From positions 1-30,508 of the IMG/VR virus record IMGVR_UViG_3300037258_001212: a DNA stretch of 30,508 bases; one strand, written 5' to 3'. The first letter of the stretch is position 1. Each line of letters starts with the position of its first letter. This stretch comes from a virus. Below are positions 1 through 6,121 of this stretch, piece by piece. The position numbers and the translations under genes are program-made. The notes beneath the pieces were generated by a model that was given only the letters and a program-made list of their open reading frames with translations, was not told where the DNA came from and made no database searches.

Positions 1-1278
1 ATGGCTAATCGTACCGTTACCCTCATTCGCAACGCTAATATCCCCGGTCTCGGCTGGCGTCGGGGCACCCTTATCAAGTCAAAGAATGGCCGCTACAAGG
101 ATGGCTATATGCTTTTCAACGGCACCGAATACCATACCCCGCAGGGCACTTATCAAGTCCGCCACTACGACGGAGCCAAGGCCAAGTACACATCGGTTGG
201 CAACGACCTCGACGCGGCACTCACCTTCCTCGAAAAGAAGGAAGCTATGATGCAACGGGAAGCTGCGAACAAGAAGCTCGGCATCGCCGAACCAACGCCG
301 ATCCCGGATCGCAAGACTCTGGCGGAACTGGCCGCTGCGTACATCACGAAGAAGCGGTCGCCTTCACTTGATCTGACCAAGGCAAGCATCCACATCTACG
401 AGCGGACGCTCACTGGCTTCGTACAGCACGCGAAGCGGCTCTACCCCGGCGACGTGACGGAAGAGGATGTCACCGGCTACATCGACTCCCTCATCAGGGA
501 AGGGTACAGCCGGACGACTCGCGCTATGCGGTATATTTCCCTGCGTGGCTTTCTGCGGAACGTGGGTGTGGACGTAAACAAGGCCATCGAGCCGTCCACC
601 CACAAGCGGCTGTCGGAAAAGCCAGACGAAGATACGACGCCCTATACGCCCGCCCAGCTTGCCAAGCTGTTCCCGGTATGCACGCCCTACTACCGCATGG
701 TCTTCGGTCTCCTGTTGCAGACCGGGATGCGGTTCCGGGAGGCATCGCACCTGACGTGGGCAAATGTTCTGTGGGAGAAGAATCAGATTTTCGTGCCCAG
801 CACGCAGCGCATCACCAACCGGGGCAAGTTGAAGGAGTTCCGCACGAAGAACCGGAAGGGACGGGTAATCCCGATGTACCCGACGCTGAAGGCTGCATTG
901 CTCCAATGGCGTGCGCTGTACCCGGACACGATCTACGTGGTTGGATCGCTACGCGGCGACCAGCCCAACAACCATTGGATCACGTATGGAAAGAAGTTCT
1001 GGAAGGACGCGGGTCTGAACTGCGGTGTATGCGATGCATGTGCAGCGAAGGACGCGTGTGAGCAGTTTTACCTGCATAAGTTCCGTCATACTTATGCCCA
1101 CCGCTGCCTTGATGTGAATCCTGACATCCACGAACTGAGCCGCCATCTCGGCCACCACGACATCGGCGTCACGATCATTTACCTGAAGGGACGCACGTCG
1201 AACATGGCGAATGATCCGTTCGCATCCACGTTTGCTCCGGTTCCCACCGGGAAGATCGTCTCCATTAGCGTGGCTTGA
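1..1278 (+). CDS. int: Tyrosine recombinase / phage integrase
   Basis: Site-specific recombinase expected to integrate and excise the phage genome. The 425-aa protein has an N-terminal arm-binding/SAM-like part (about residues 100-200) and a C-terminal catalytic domain. Visible catalytic residues are Arg244 (TGMRFREA), His359-x2-Arg362 (HKFRH), His385 (LGHH) and the nucleophile Tyr394 (IIYLKG). A lysine-rich beta-hairpin (around residue 283) probably supplies the catalytic Lys. Unusually, a Cys cluster, C341-x2-C344-x2-C347-x5-C353, lies just before the HxxR box and could bind a metal. The window begins exactly at this ATG, so its promoter and any flanking attachment site cannot be judged. 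A strong terminator follows directly. The family call is near certain; the phage-integrase role rests on the adjoining phage genes. Confidence 0.96.
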   Translation: MANRTVTLIRNANIPGLGWRRGTLIKSKNGRYKDGYMLFNGTEYHTPQGTYQVRHYDGAKAKYTSVGNDLDAALTFLEKKEAMMQREAANKKLGIAEPTPIPDRKTLAELAAAYITKKRSPSLDLTKASIHIYERTLTGFVQHAKRLYPGDVTEEDVTGYIDSLIREGYSRTTRAMRYISLRGFLRNVGVDVNKAIEPSTHKRLSEKPDEDTTPYTPAQLAKLFPVCTPYYRMVFGLLLQTGMRFREASHLTWANVLWEKNQIFVPSTQRITNRGKLKEFRTKNRKGRVIPMYPTLKAALLQWRALYPDTIYVVGSLRGDQPNNHWITYGKKFWKDAGLNCGVCDACAAKDACEQFYLHKFRHTYAHRCLDVNPDIHELSRHLGHHDIGVTIIYLKGRTSNMANDPFASTFAPVPTGKIVSISVA

Positions 1279-1297
1279 CGCCGTCCACCCGGTACAC

Positions 1298-1328
1298 CGA
1301 CCCGCCCTTCACCGGGCGGGTCGCTTTT
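1298..1328 (+). terminator. Intrinsic terminator after int
   Basis: A perfect 10-bp stem, CGACCCGCCC (1298-1307) with GGGCGGGTCG (1314-1323), closes a 6-nt loop and is followed by CTTTT. It lies 20 nt after the int stop and 25 nt before the next gene, so int and the HTH gene are probably separate transcription units. Confidence 0.88.
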
Positions 1329-1352
1329 CTGGAACGGGCGTATTAGAGGGAT

Positions 1353-1547
1353 ATGGATACCATAGAGACTATTGAGAATTGGGGTAAGCTACTCACCGTA
1401 GATCAGCTTGCCGACCTTACCGCGATCCACGCCAAAACTTTGTATCGCTACATCCGGCTTCGCAAGCTGCCCGCCCTGCGGATCGGCGGCAATATCCGGC
1501 TCAATCCGTCAACGACCGCTGAGTGGTTGAGGTCGCGGCAGGGGTGA
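1353..1547 (+). CDS. Excisionase-like helix-turn-helix DNA-binding protein
   Basis: Small 64-aa DNA-binding protein of the MerR-like 'excisionase family' (HTH_17) type. Residues 14-60 show the family pattern: LLTVDQLADLTAIHAKTLYRYI (helix-turn-helix), then KLPALRIGGNIRLNPSTTAEWL, a winged segment ending in the typical 'W-L' helix. The ATG has a good ribosome site, AGAGGG, just upstream. It lies 75 nt after int on the same strand, behind a terminator, and is followed by another terminator at 1631. In a prophage the likely role is a recombination directionality factor, but members of this family can also be ordinary regulators. Confidence 0.8.
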   Translation: MDTIETIENWGKLLTVDQLADLTAIHAKTLYRYIRLRKLPALRIGGNIRLNPSTTAEWLRSRQG

Positions 1548-1557
1548 TGGCTTGCCC

Positions 1558-1599
1558 TGCCCTGAGGGTAACGCAGAGAGTCCCTTGAAAACTCAGGCA
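1558..1599 (+). other. Structured RNA/DNA segment after the HTH gene
   Basis: TGCCCTGAG (1558-1566) can pair with CTCAGGCA (1592-1599) with one bulged C, and an inner GGG/CCC pairing lies within. The intergenic stretch 1548-1713 has no convincing gene. The fold could be part of a 3' UTR, a small RNA or a recombination site. I checked for a tRNA here and do not find a cloverleaf. Confidence 0.35.
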
Positions 1600-1630
1600 C
1601 GGATGGTGCAGACTCGATCCACGAGGAGTC

Positions 1631-1656
1631 GCCCACCAGAACATCGGTGGGCTTTT
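1631..1656 (+). terminator. Intrinsic terminator after the HTH gene
   Basis: GCCCACC (1631-1637) pairs perfectly with GGTGGGC (1646-1652) around an 8-nt loop and is followed by TTTT. The T-run is only on the plus strand, so it ends the plus-strand HTH transcript and shields it from the opposing HEPN-like gene. Confidence 0.82.
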
Positions 1657-1713
1657 GCCATGGCCGAGAGACGCCCAGCTAGTGAATATGTGAGCGTTAG
1701 GCTCAGGGGGAGG

Positions 1714-2271
1714 TTATGGGTTTCGCTGATGGTAGAGTTCCCAGTAACGTGAACTGCCGATATTCCAAATTCTTGTGTAGTCGCGCCAATCAAGGCGTTC
1801 ATTTCTGCGGATTAATCGGATGCTCATATTCGGAACGGGTTCAGTAAGAGCCGTATTCATCCGTGCGACGTGCTGATCCCACTCGGTTTCGCCCCCCTTC
1901 GGAACGGGATATTTCCCCGCCCAAACGACGTGGTCTGTGAGGAGGTCAATAAGCTCCAGATCATCGGCATCTAGCGTCAATTGAGCCAATGACGATAACT
2001 TTTTGAGTTTATGATGTGTCGGAGGATTTTTTTTACTAACCTCCAAGATCAACGCCTTATACAGTAGTTCCAAGGCGAGACCGCAGAGCATCCGAAACAC
2101 GGAAGGACATGCAACGGAGAAGCAGTAGCCACCCTCCAGTCCTAAAAGATCGTGAATCTGATCACCTTCGTTCTGCATGGCGAACCATACTGCACCTGCC
2201 GCGCCACGCAGATCGTTCGCCCGATTGAACCAGTAGATGGACAGACTTTCTTCACGCTCGTATCGCTCCAT
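1714..2271 (-). CDS. HEPN-like domain protein, possible toxin or defence effector
   Basis: A 185-aa, largely helical protein. The middle (about residues 60-100) looks like HEPN proteins: a hydrophobic helix, FRMLCGLALELLYKALILE, a short loop, then a 'THHKLKKLSSLA' helix like the ThHdLxxL signature of HEPN relatives. The active HEPN RNase motif R-x4-6-H is not at the usual loop. An R-x5-H (Arg175 to His181) occurs at the extreme C-terminus and might serve. No SD is evident; a TAAGCT hexamer lies 6 nt before the ATG. It sits in the accessory zone between the excisionase-like gene and the phage block, a common position for defence or toxin genes. The function is inferred from pattern only; it could be a non-catalytic HEPN protein. 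Confidence 0.6.
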   Translation of the reverse strand: MERYEREESLSIYWFNRANDLRGAAGAVWFAMQNEGDQIHDLLGLEGGYCFSVACPSVFRMLCGLALELLYKALILEVSKKNPPTHHKLKKLSSLAQLTLDADDLELIDLLTDHVVWAGKYPVPKGGETEWDQHVARMNTALTEPVPNMSIRLIRRNERLDWRDYTRIWNIGSSRYWELYHQRNP

Positions 2272-2493
2272 AGAGGCAGCTTACGCTTTTCGTCTCCCGG
2301 CGTCCGTGCCGCCGCTGTGCGGTGTAGGCTTTTATCGAGGGGTGCGAGCGATGAACAATCAGACAATTGAAACCTTCGATTTGGTCACGGTTGAAGGTGA
2401 GAGCGGTGTTTGGCAACGCTGGTGTCCAAGAACACCGACCAAGCTCCATTCGGTTTATATCCGGCTCGCGGGATTATGGAATAGATCGGCACG

Positions 2494-2787
2494 CTACCGA
2501 CTGTCTACGTGTCTCAGCTTCCCATATTGCTCCTCCGTCAGCCACAGCCACACCGATCCACGCCCCTGATTGATGCCGTAATCGAGTGCCTGACGGGCTG
2601 CTAGGTCTTTCAGCGCACCGCCCCTCTCCGCCATCTCCACGACCTTGGCCGGGTCAGCAAACGTCATCGGATGCGCTGCGGGTGTCTGCAAATCCTCACG
2701 CAGGAACTGACAGTGCCATCCGCCCTTGGCCAGCATGTAGTGGAGGTAGACCTTGTGGAGGTTTCCAGATTGACGTTCGCTGCCCAT
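2494..2787 (-). CDS. Hypothetical 97-aa accessory protein
   Basis: I do not recognise the family. The protein is compact and soluble-looking, with aromatic stretches (HYMLAKGGWHCQFLRED near residues 16-32; GSVWLWLTEEQYGKL near the end) and no membrane segment. Its composition looks coding, with no long low-complexity runs. It is transcribed away from the 2826 operon, with only 38 nt between the two starts. No SD is present; a TAGTAT hexamer ends 6 nt before the ATG, so the mRNA may be leaderless. It could be a cargo protein of the accessory cassette or a small regulator of the divergent operon. Confidence 0.6.
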   Translation of the reverse strand: MGSERQSGNLHKVYLHYMLAKGGWHCQFLREDLQTPAAHPMTFADPAKVVEMAERGGALKDLAARQALDYGINQGRGSVWLWLTEEQYGKLRHVDSR

Positions 2788-2825
2788 GGGCGAATACTAA
2801 GCGAACAGGCTGTGGAGGCGGAACG

Positions 2826-3227
2826 ATGGGCGTACCGATGGACAGGAGCAACCGAGTGTTCGGGAAGTTGAGCACCGTGGAGAAGGTGTTCCCGACGCTG
2901 GAAGAAGCCACGATGGAGTTCACCGAGTACGACTTCGCCCTGAAGAAGCGTAGCGGCACTTGGAAGCTCACGTGGGATGGCGGGCTGATGGCGTGCGGCA
3001 ACCAGTTCTGTCGTAGGGGAGGCTATGAAATCGACCGTCATCTTTACGATATGGTTCGGACGCACGCAACGGAGAAGGACATCAAGATCAACTGCCGTGG
3101 CGATGAAGGCAGTCCGAAGGGGCGCAAAATCGGACGCCGGTGCCAGCATTACATTGAGGGAAAGATTACTTTGACGTACAAGCCGGAAGGCGAAACGGTG
3201 GAGGCTCAGCGTGAAGAAGACCTGTAA
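2826..3227 (+). CDS. Hypothetical protein, first gene of a coupled three-gene operon
   Basis: A 133-aa protein of unknown function. The ATG at 2826 is chosen because GGAGG lies 7 nt upstream; an open frame continues further upstream but looks non-coding. It has a basic, beta-rich character (GTWKLTWDGGLMACGNQFC) and five cysteines (LMACGNQFC, INCRG, RRCQHY) that might form a metal site. It ends in a highly charged tail. The stop overlaps the next gene by 17 nt, which implies co-expression. No nuclease or helicase motif is visible. Possibly a partner or substrate adaptor of the two downstream proteins; this is inference from linkage only. Confidence 0.62.
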   Translation: MGVPMDRSNRVFGKLSTVEKVFPTLEEATMEFTEYDFALKKRSGTWKLTWDGGLMACGNQFCRRGGYEIDRHLYDMVRTHATEKDIKINCRGDEGSPKGRKIGRRCQHYIEGKITLTYKPEGETVEAQREEDL

Positions 3228-3483
3228 GGAATGCGGGGAAGAGTTTGAATTGCTTCCCAACAAGCCGGGGTTGGCGACGGTCTGTCCGCGTTGCTCGGAG
3301 CCAACCGAGGAGCGGCGGAAACGTCAAGTAGCTGCGGAGCAGCAGAGGCACACGTCCCTCTCTGTATCTGTGCGGAAGAACGCCAAGCACCGCGAAGAAG
3401 AACGCCAACATGACATCAAGCTCGGACGAATGGGTTTCGTGCGGGTGCCCGGAAAAAGCTTCAAGGTAAGAGTGCCGAAGTGA
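3211..3483 (+). CDS. Small zinc-ribbon protein
   Basis: A 90-aa basic protein whose first 30 residues form a classic zinc ribbon: CKECG (Cys5, Cys8), then about 17 residues, then CPRCS (Cys25, Cys28). The remainder is a charged, probably helical segment (EERRKRQVAAEQQR) and a basic tail ending KVRVPK, which fits nucleic-acid binding. Translation starts at a GTG that has a strong GGAGG 6 nt upstream inside the previous gene. The stop overlaps the next start by 4 nt. Second gene of the 2826-4310 operon; probably an accessory nucleic-acid-binding component. Confidence 0.68.
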   Translation: MKKTCKECGEEFELLPNKPGLATVCPRCSEPTEERRKRQVAAEQQRHTSLSVSVRKNAKHREEERQHDIKLGRMGFVRVPGKSFKVRVPK

Positions 3484-4310
3484 GAGATTTCAAACAGTGC
3501 GTCCCGGCTGACGCACAAGCCTATTATCTCGAACTCTTCAAGCACAGAAACAGCACCGAACGTGCCAACTACGACGCGAAAATAAAGGCCATCCGCAACG
3601 TCCTTGCCGCTCAGGGCGTGCGGTCGTCTGGCTACGCCGATATGGCGTCATGGAATGCAAAGGCAGAATTTCTTGACGGTCTGGCACTTGGGCATGTGGA
3701 AGATGTGCTGGCGATCTACAGGGAGCGGGAACTGGTTCTGACACCGACCGTCTGCTCTTGTCTCACGGAGACGACGCGTGAATACCTTGACAAGGCATAC
3801 CAGAATCAACGGAAGCTCAGCGCGGACGGGATGCTCGGCTTTCGCCTCCACAACTCCTGCATCTTGCAGATGCCTACGCGGAAGTTTGCGGTCATGCCGA
3901 AGATCAACATTCTGATTGAACGTGCGAGGCTTGCAAGTATGAAGAGGAGTGACGTTCCGACCGTCCACCACACCAACATCACGCAGAACATCTCCGGCAG
4001 CCACAACAACGTGACGGCAACAGGAGACATTGCCGCTCACCAGCAGTACAACGTCAGTCAGCTTGCGATTGAACTGGAATCACTGCGGAAGGAACTGAGC
4101 CAGAATCCCACCATCGACGCAGAAGACCTCAAGTTGCTGGAGGAAGCAGAGCAAGCCGCGAAGCAGAATGATGAGACACGGTTGCAGCGTGTTTTGAAAG
4201 GCGTCAAAGCTGGCACTTGGGAAGTTGTGAAGGGCTCCGGCTTGGAGGTTGGAAAGCAGCTTCTCATTGGGTACATCCAATCAAAGTTGAACTTGCCGTG
4301 GCCGAGCTAA
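3480..4310 (+). CDS. Hypothetical 276-aa protein with an N/S/G-rich linker, possible signalling or defence protein
   Basis: Third gene of the operon; GTG start overlapping the preceding stop (GTGA). The architecture has three parts. Residues 1-160 form an alpha-helical globular domain I cannot name. Next is a polar linker, about residues 163-190, with the pattern NITQNISGSHNNVTATGD. Last is a charged helical C-terminal module (LAIELESLRKELSQN; LLEEAEQAAKQND) ending in an amphipathic segment, GLEVGKQLLIGYIQSKLNL. The 'NISGSxNNV' linker plus this kind of C-terminal module is one I associate with bacterial abortive-infection or effector-type proteins with swapped N-terminal domains, but I cannot name the family. 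No catalytic motif is visible. It abuts the Mrr gene tail to tail. Confidence 0.62.
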   Translation: MRDFKQCVPADAQAYYLELFKHRNSTERANYDAKIKAIRNVLAAQGVRSSGYADMASWNAKAEFLDGLALGHVEDVLAIYRERELVLTPTVCSCLTETTREYLDKAYQNQRKLSADGMLGFRLHNSCILQMPTRKFAVMPKINILIERARLASMKRSDVPTVHHTNITQNISGSHNNVTATGDIAAHQQYNVSQLAIELESLRKELSQNPTIDAEDLKLLEEAEQAAKQNDETRLQRVLKGVKAGTWEVVKGSGLEVGKQLLIGYIQSKLNLPWPS

Positions 4311-4322
4311 TCACAACTCGGC
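4301..4322. terminator. Bidirectional hairpin at convergent stops
   Basis: GCCGAG (4301-4306) pairs with CTCGGC (4317-4322). The 10-nt loop contains the stop codons of both converging genes (TAA at 4308-4310, TGA of the minus gene at 4313-4311). Neither side carries a strong T-run, so termination efficiency is uncertain. Confidence 0.5.
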
Positions 4323-5483
4323 AATCTCTCCAAATCGAGAACCGTCAATAAGTCGAATGTTGTTTTTCTGTGCCAAGGCGCGTGCCGCTGGCGTGAACGT
4401 GGAATTTGTGACAACACAACCTTCTGTTCCACCATAGAAAGGTATTGCACCAACGACCTCTTGCACCGCCTTGTTCCCAACAGCACCGGTGTATCGCTTT
4501 GCTTGAATTATGACTCTTCTCTCTCCCTTGATCGCGATAAGGTCTGCGCCTTGATCTCCGGTAGCAACAGTCGCAGTTACCTGCCAGCCATTGTCTAGTA
4601 GGACTTTTCCAACAGCGGTTTCAAAATCGACTCCAGACAGAAGTGCGAGTTCTTCGAGTGATTGTCTCTTGCCTTTCTGTCCTTCGTGATGTTTGACGAA
4701 TTTGTGCTTCAGCATCGCTTGAAGCCGGATGAAGCCTGTCGGAAGACCATAGGCCGTGCCATATTTCTTCAACCCTTTTCTCACTTCTATTTCGCTGTGG
4801 CCTTCTCGTCCGGCTATCTTAATGAAGCAATCGTTAACCTCCTTATCTAGTAAATGCATTCGTTCGTCACCATACTCGTCCAATACGGACACTTTCCGTT
4901 CAGCAATATCGAGAAATATGGTTACGATGTCCGAATACTCTGCTATTAATCGCTCGGCATTCTCAGTCTCCTCAACAACCTGTTTCGCTCTTTGCTCATC
5001 TGCGATCTGAGTCTCTCGTCTACGGAACCTATCCTGAATGATGCCAAGAAGCTCCTTAGCCGATTCCTCTGGAAGCTCATTTCGTTTTGCCCATCTCGAA
5101 ATAAGCCCGCTGATCCCTGAAGGCTGATGAACGATCTGCGGCACCACAACGTGAATTGCACTCACGCAACCCAGTGCAAGATTGGAAAGTTCGGTTTTGT
5201 TGTATCGGGTTCGAATGTTGACCTTGCACTCGTACTCGCGTATCACCGCTTCAATTCGCGGCTGATCCAGAAGGAACTTTACGAATGCAGTGGCAGATCG
5301 AGTGTCTTCAGATAGGGGCGGCGGTGCCTCAGTAGGGGACTTCTCTGGTGCCGCTTGTTGCGGTGCAGCAGCGGGTTGCTGGTCAACGAACAGAATGTCA
5401 CGGTATTTATCAGGGAGTGCCTTGCCCTGCTCCAGCAACCGCGCTATTTCCTGAATTTCTAATTGACCGAGAGGGGTTGCCAT
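4311..5483 (-). CDS. Mrr-type restriction endonuclease family protein
   Basis: Likely DNA-cleaving nuclease of the PD-(D/E)xK Mrr_cat class. In the 390-aa protein the C-terminal 110 residues carry the fold: FETAVGKVLLDNGWQVT (helix and Glu), GDQGADLIAI (Asp314) and VIIQAKRYTG (Gln327-Ala-Lys329), then the NKAVQEVVGA helix. The first 280 residues include a Pro/Ala-rich stretch (PAAAPQQAAPEKSPTEAPPP), a helical coiled-coil-like region and an unassigned part that may act as sensor or target recogniser. The start at 5483 is preferred to an upstream ATG because GGAG lies just before it and the upstream start would overlap the divergent gene at 5568. No methyltransferase sits beside it, so it may be a modification-dependent (type IV-like) enzyme, a defence role; a phage-DNA-processing role is the alternative. 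Confidence 0.82.
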   Translation of the reverse strand: MATPLGQLEIQEIARLLEQGKALPDKYRDILFVDQQPAAAPQQAAPEKSPTEAPPPLSEDTRSATAFVKFLLDQPRIEAVIREYECKVNIRTRYNKTELSNLALGCVSAIHVVVPQIVHQPSGISGLISRWAKRNELPEESAKELLGIIQDRFRRRETQIADEQRAKQVVEETENAERLIAEYSDIVTIFLDIAERKVSVLDEYGDERMHLLDKEVNDCFIKIAGREGHSEIEVRKGLKKYGTAYGLPTGFIRLQAMLKHKFVKHHEGQKGKRQSLEELALLSGVDFETAVGKVLLDNGWQVTATVATGDQGADLIAIKGERRVIIQAKRYTGAVGNKAVQEVVGAIPFYGGTEGCVVTNSTFTPAARALAQKNNIRLIDGSRFGEIAEL

Positions 5484-5555
5484 ATCTCTCCAGCGTGCGA
5501 AGCATTTAAGGTACTGCGAAACATCATAGGCAATATCCGTGTGAGCCGTCGAGGG

Positions 5556-5561
5556 TATACT
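5556..5561 (+). promoter_or_regulatory. -10-like TATACT immediately before a start codon (leaderless mRNA candidate)
   Basis: TATACT ends 6 nt before the ATG at 5568 and no SD is present, so a transcript from it would begin at or within a base or two of the start codon. No good -35 element is visible at 17 bp. Confidence 0.5.
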
Positions 5562-5567
5562 TCCCCC

Positions 5568-5777
5568 ATGGATACGAACGAACTTATCCGGCAACTCACC
5601 GAAGAACGGAACCGCATCGACGCGGTTATCAAGCTGTTATCTGGCACCATATACACCACCGCGAAGTATGTGGAACCCAAGACCCGCAAGCCGATGTCAG
5701 CCGCCGCACGTAAACGGATCGCGGCGGCACAAAAGAAGCGGTGGGCTGCGCGTAGAGATTCAATGACGAAGAAATAA
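5568..5777 (+). CDS. Small basic protein, probable nucleic-acid binding
   Basis: A 69-aa protein. The N-terminal half (ELIRQLTEERNRIDAVIKLL) is a predicted coiled-coil helix. The C-terminal half is strongly basic and Ala-rich (SAAARKRIAAAQKKRWAARR), like histone-tail or AT-hook-type small proteins. I have the impression that this motif is common in acidobacterial small proteins, but cannot verify that. The ATG follows a -10-like hexamer directly, suggesting leaderless translation. It is divergent from the Mrr gene, with 84 nt between starts, and precedes a second tiny gene whose SD overlaps this stop. It may be a regulator of the cassette. Confidence 0.68.
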   Translation: MDTNELIRQLTEERNRIDAVIKLLSGTIYTTAKYVEPKTRKPMSAAARKRIAAAQKKRWAARRDSMTKK

Positions 5778-5786
5778 GGAGGCAGC

Positions 5787-5963
5787 ATGTCACTGTTTCG
5801 TGAGTTGGATCAGGAAGCGAACACCGTGCAGTTCTTGTACAAGGGAGAACCGATCACACCGAAGATAAAGATGGACGATCCGAAAGCCCTGATCGAAGGG
5901 CTTGGGGGTGCCCTGAACACGGCATACAACAAACTGCGGGATGCTAACGCGGCTTCCCACTGA
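5787..5963 (+). CDS. Tiny hypothetical protein, second gene of bicistron
   Basis: 58 aa, starting ATG TCA CTG TTT and ending in TGA at 5961-5963. A near-perfect SD, AAGGAGG, overlaps the stop of the previous gene and sits 4-5 nt upstream of the start. The sequence (MSLFRELDQEANTVQFLYK, then KIKMDDPKALIEGLGGALN) looks like a small mixed alpha/beta protein. No family recognised. The strong SD and tight spacing make it a credible gene despite its size. Confidence 0.66.
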   Translation: MSLFRELDQEANTVQFLYKGEPITPKIKMDDPKALIEGLGGALNTAYNKLRDANAASH

Positions 5964-6007
5964 CTAGATAAATCAGAACTACGAAACCCATTAGTAAGCG
6001 ACTGGCC

Positions 6008-6024
6008 GCGAAAGTGCCTTTCGC
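6008..6024. terminator. Hairpin between convergent units
   Basis: GCGAAAG (6008-6014) pairs perfectly with CTTTCGC (6018-6024) over a 3-nt loop, between the plus-strand bicistron and the minus-strand 513-aa gene. A second small GNRA-like hairpin, CTAGC-GCAA-GCTAG, is at 6087-6100. No T-tract follows either, so a terminator role is only plausible. Confidence 0.4.
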
Positions 6025-6121
6025 CGATCCGAGCCAGCCATGTGCTCGTTTCTCCATAACAGCAATGAAACGCCTGTCACAGGAGACTAGCGCAAGCTAG
6101 GGTTGACGGGTGTTTCCGCGT

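Noticed and set aside
364-906. 180-aa minus-strand open frame inside the integrase gene
   Set aside because: Antisense shadow of a clearly coding gene; Arg/Pro/His-rich composition without motif or SD.
1600-1640. Possible tRNA 3' end near ...GCCCACCA
   Set aside because: No T-arm pairing and no acceptor partner could be found; the CCACC is part of the terminator stem.
2351-2569. Plus-strand 72-aa frame (MNNQTIETFD...) between the HEPN-like and 97-aa genes
   Set aside because: Only a weak SD, its last third is antisense to the 97-aa gene and looks random; coding status not supportable.
5484-5594. Upstream ATG at 5594 for the Mrr gene
   Set aside because: It would overlap the divergent gene at 5568, and the SD GGAG is next to 5483.
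6087-6100. CTAGC-GCAA-GCTAG stem as attachment core
   Set aside because: No second copy was seen in the window and it is too short to argue for att.
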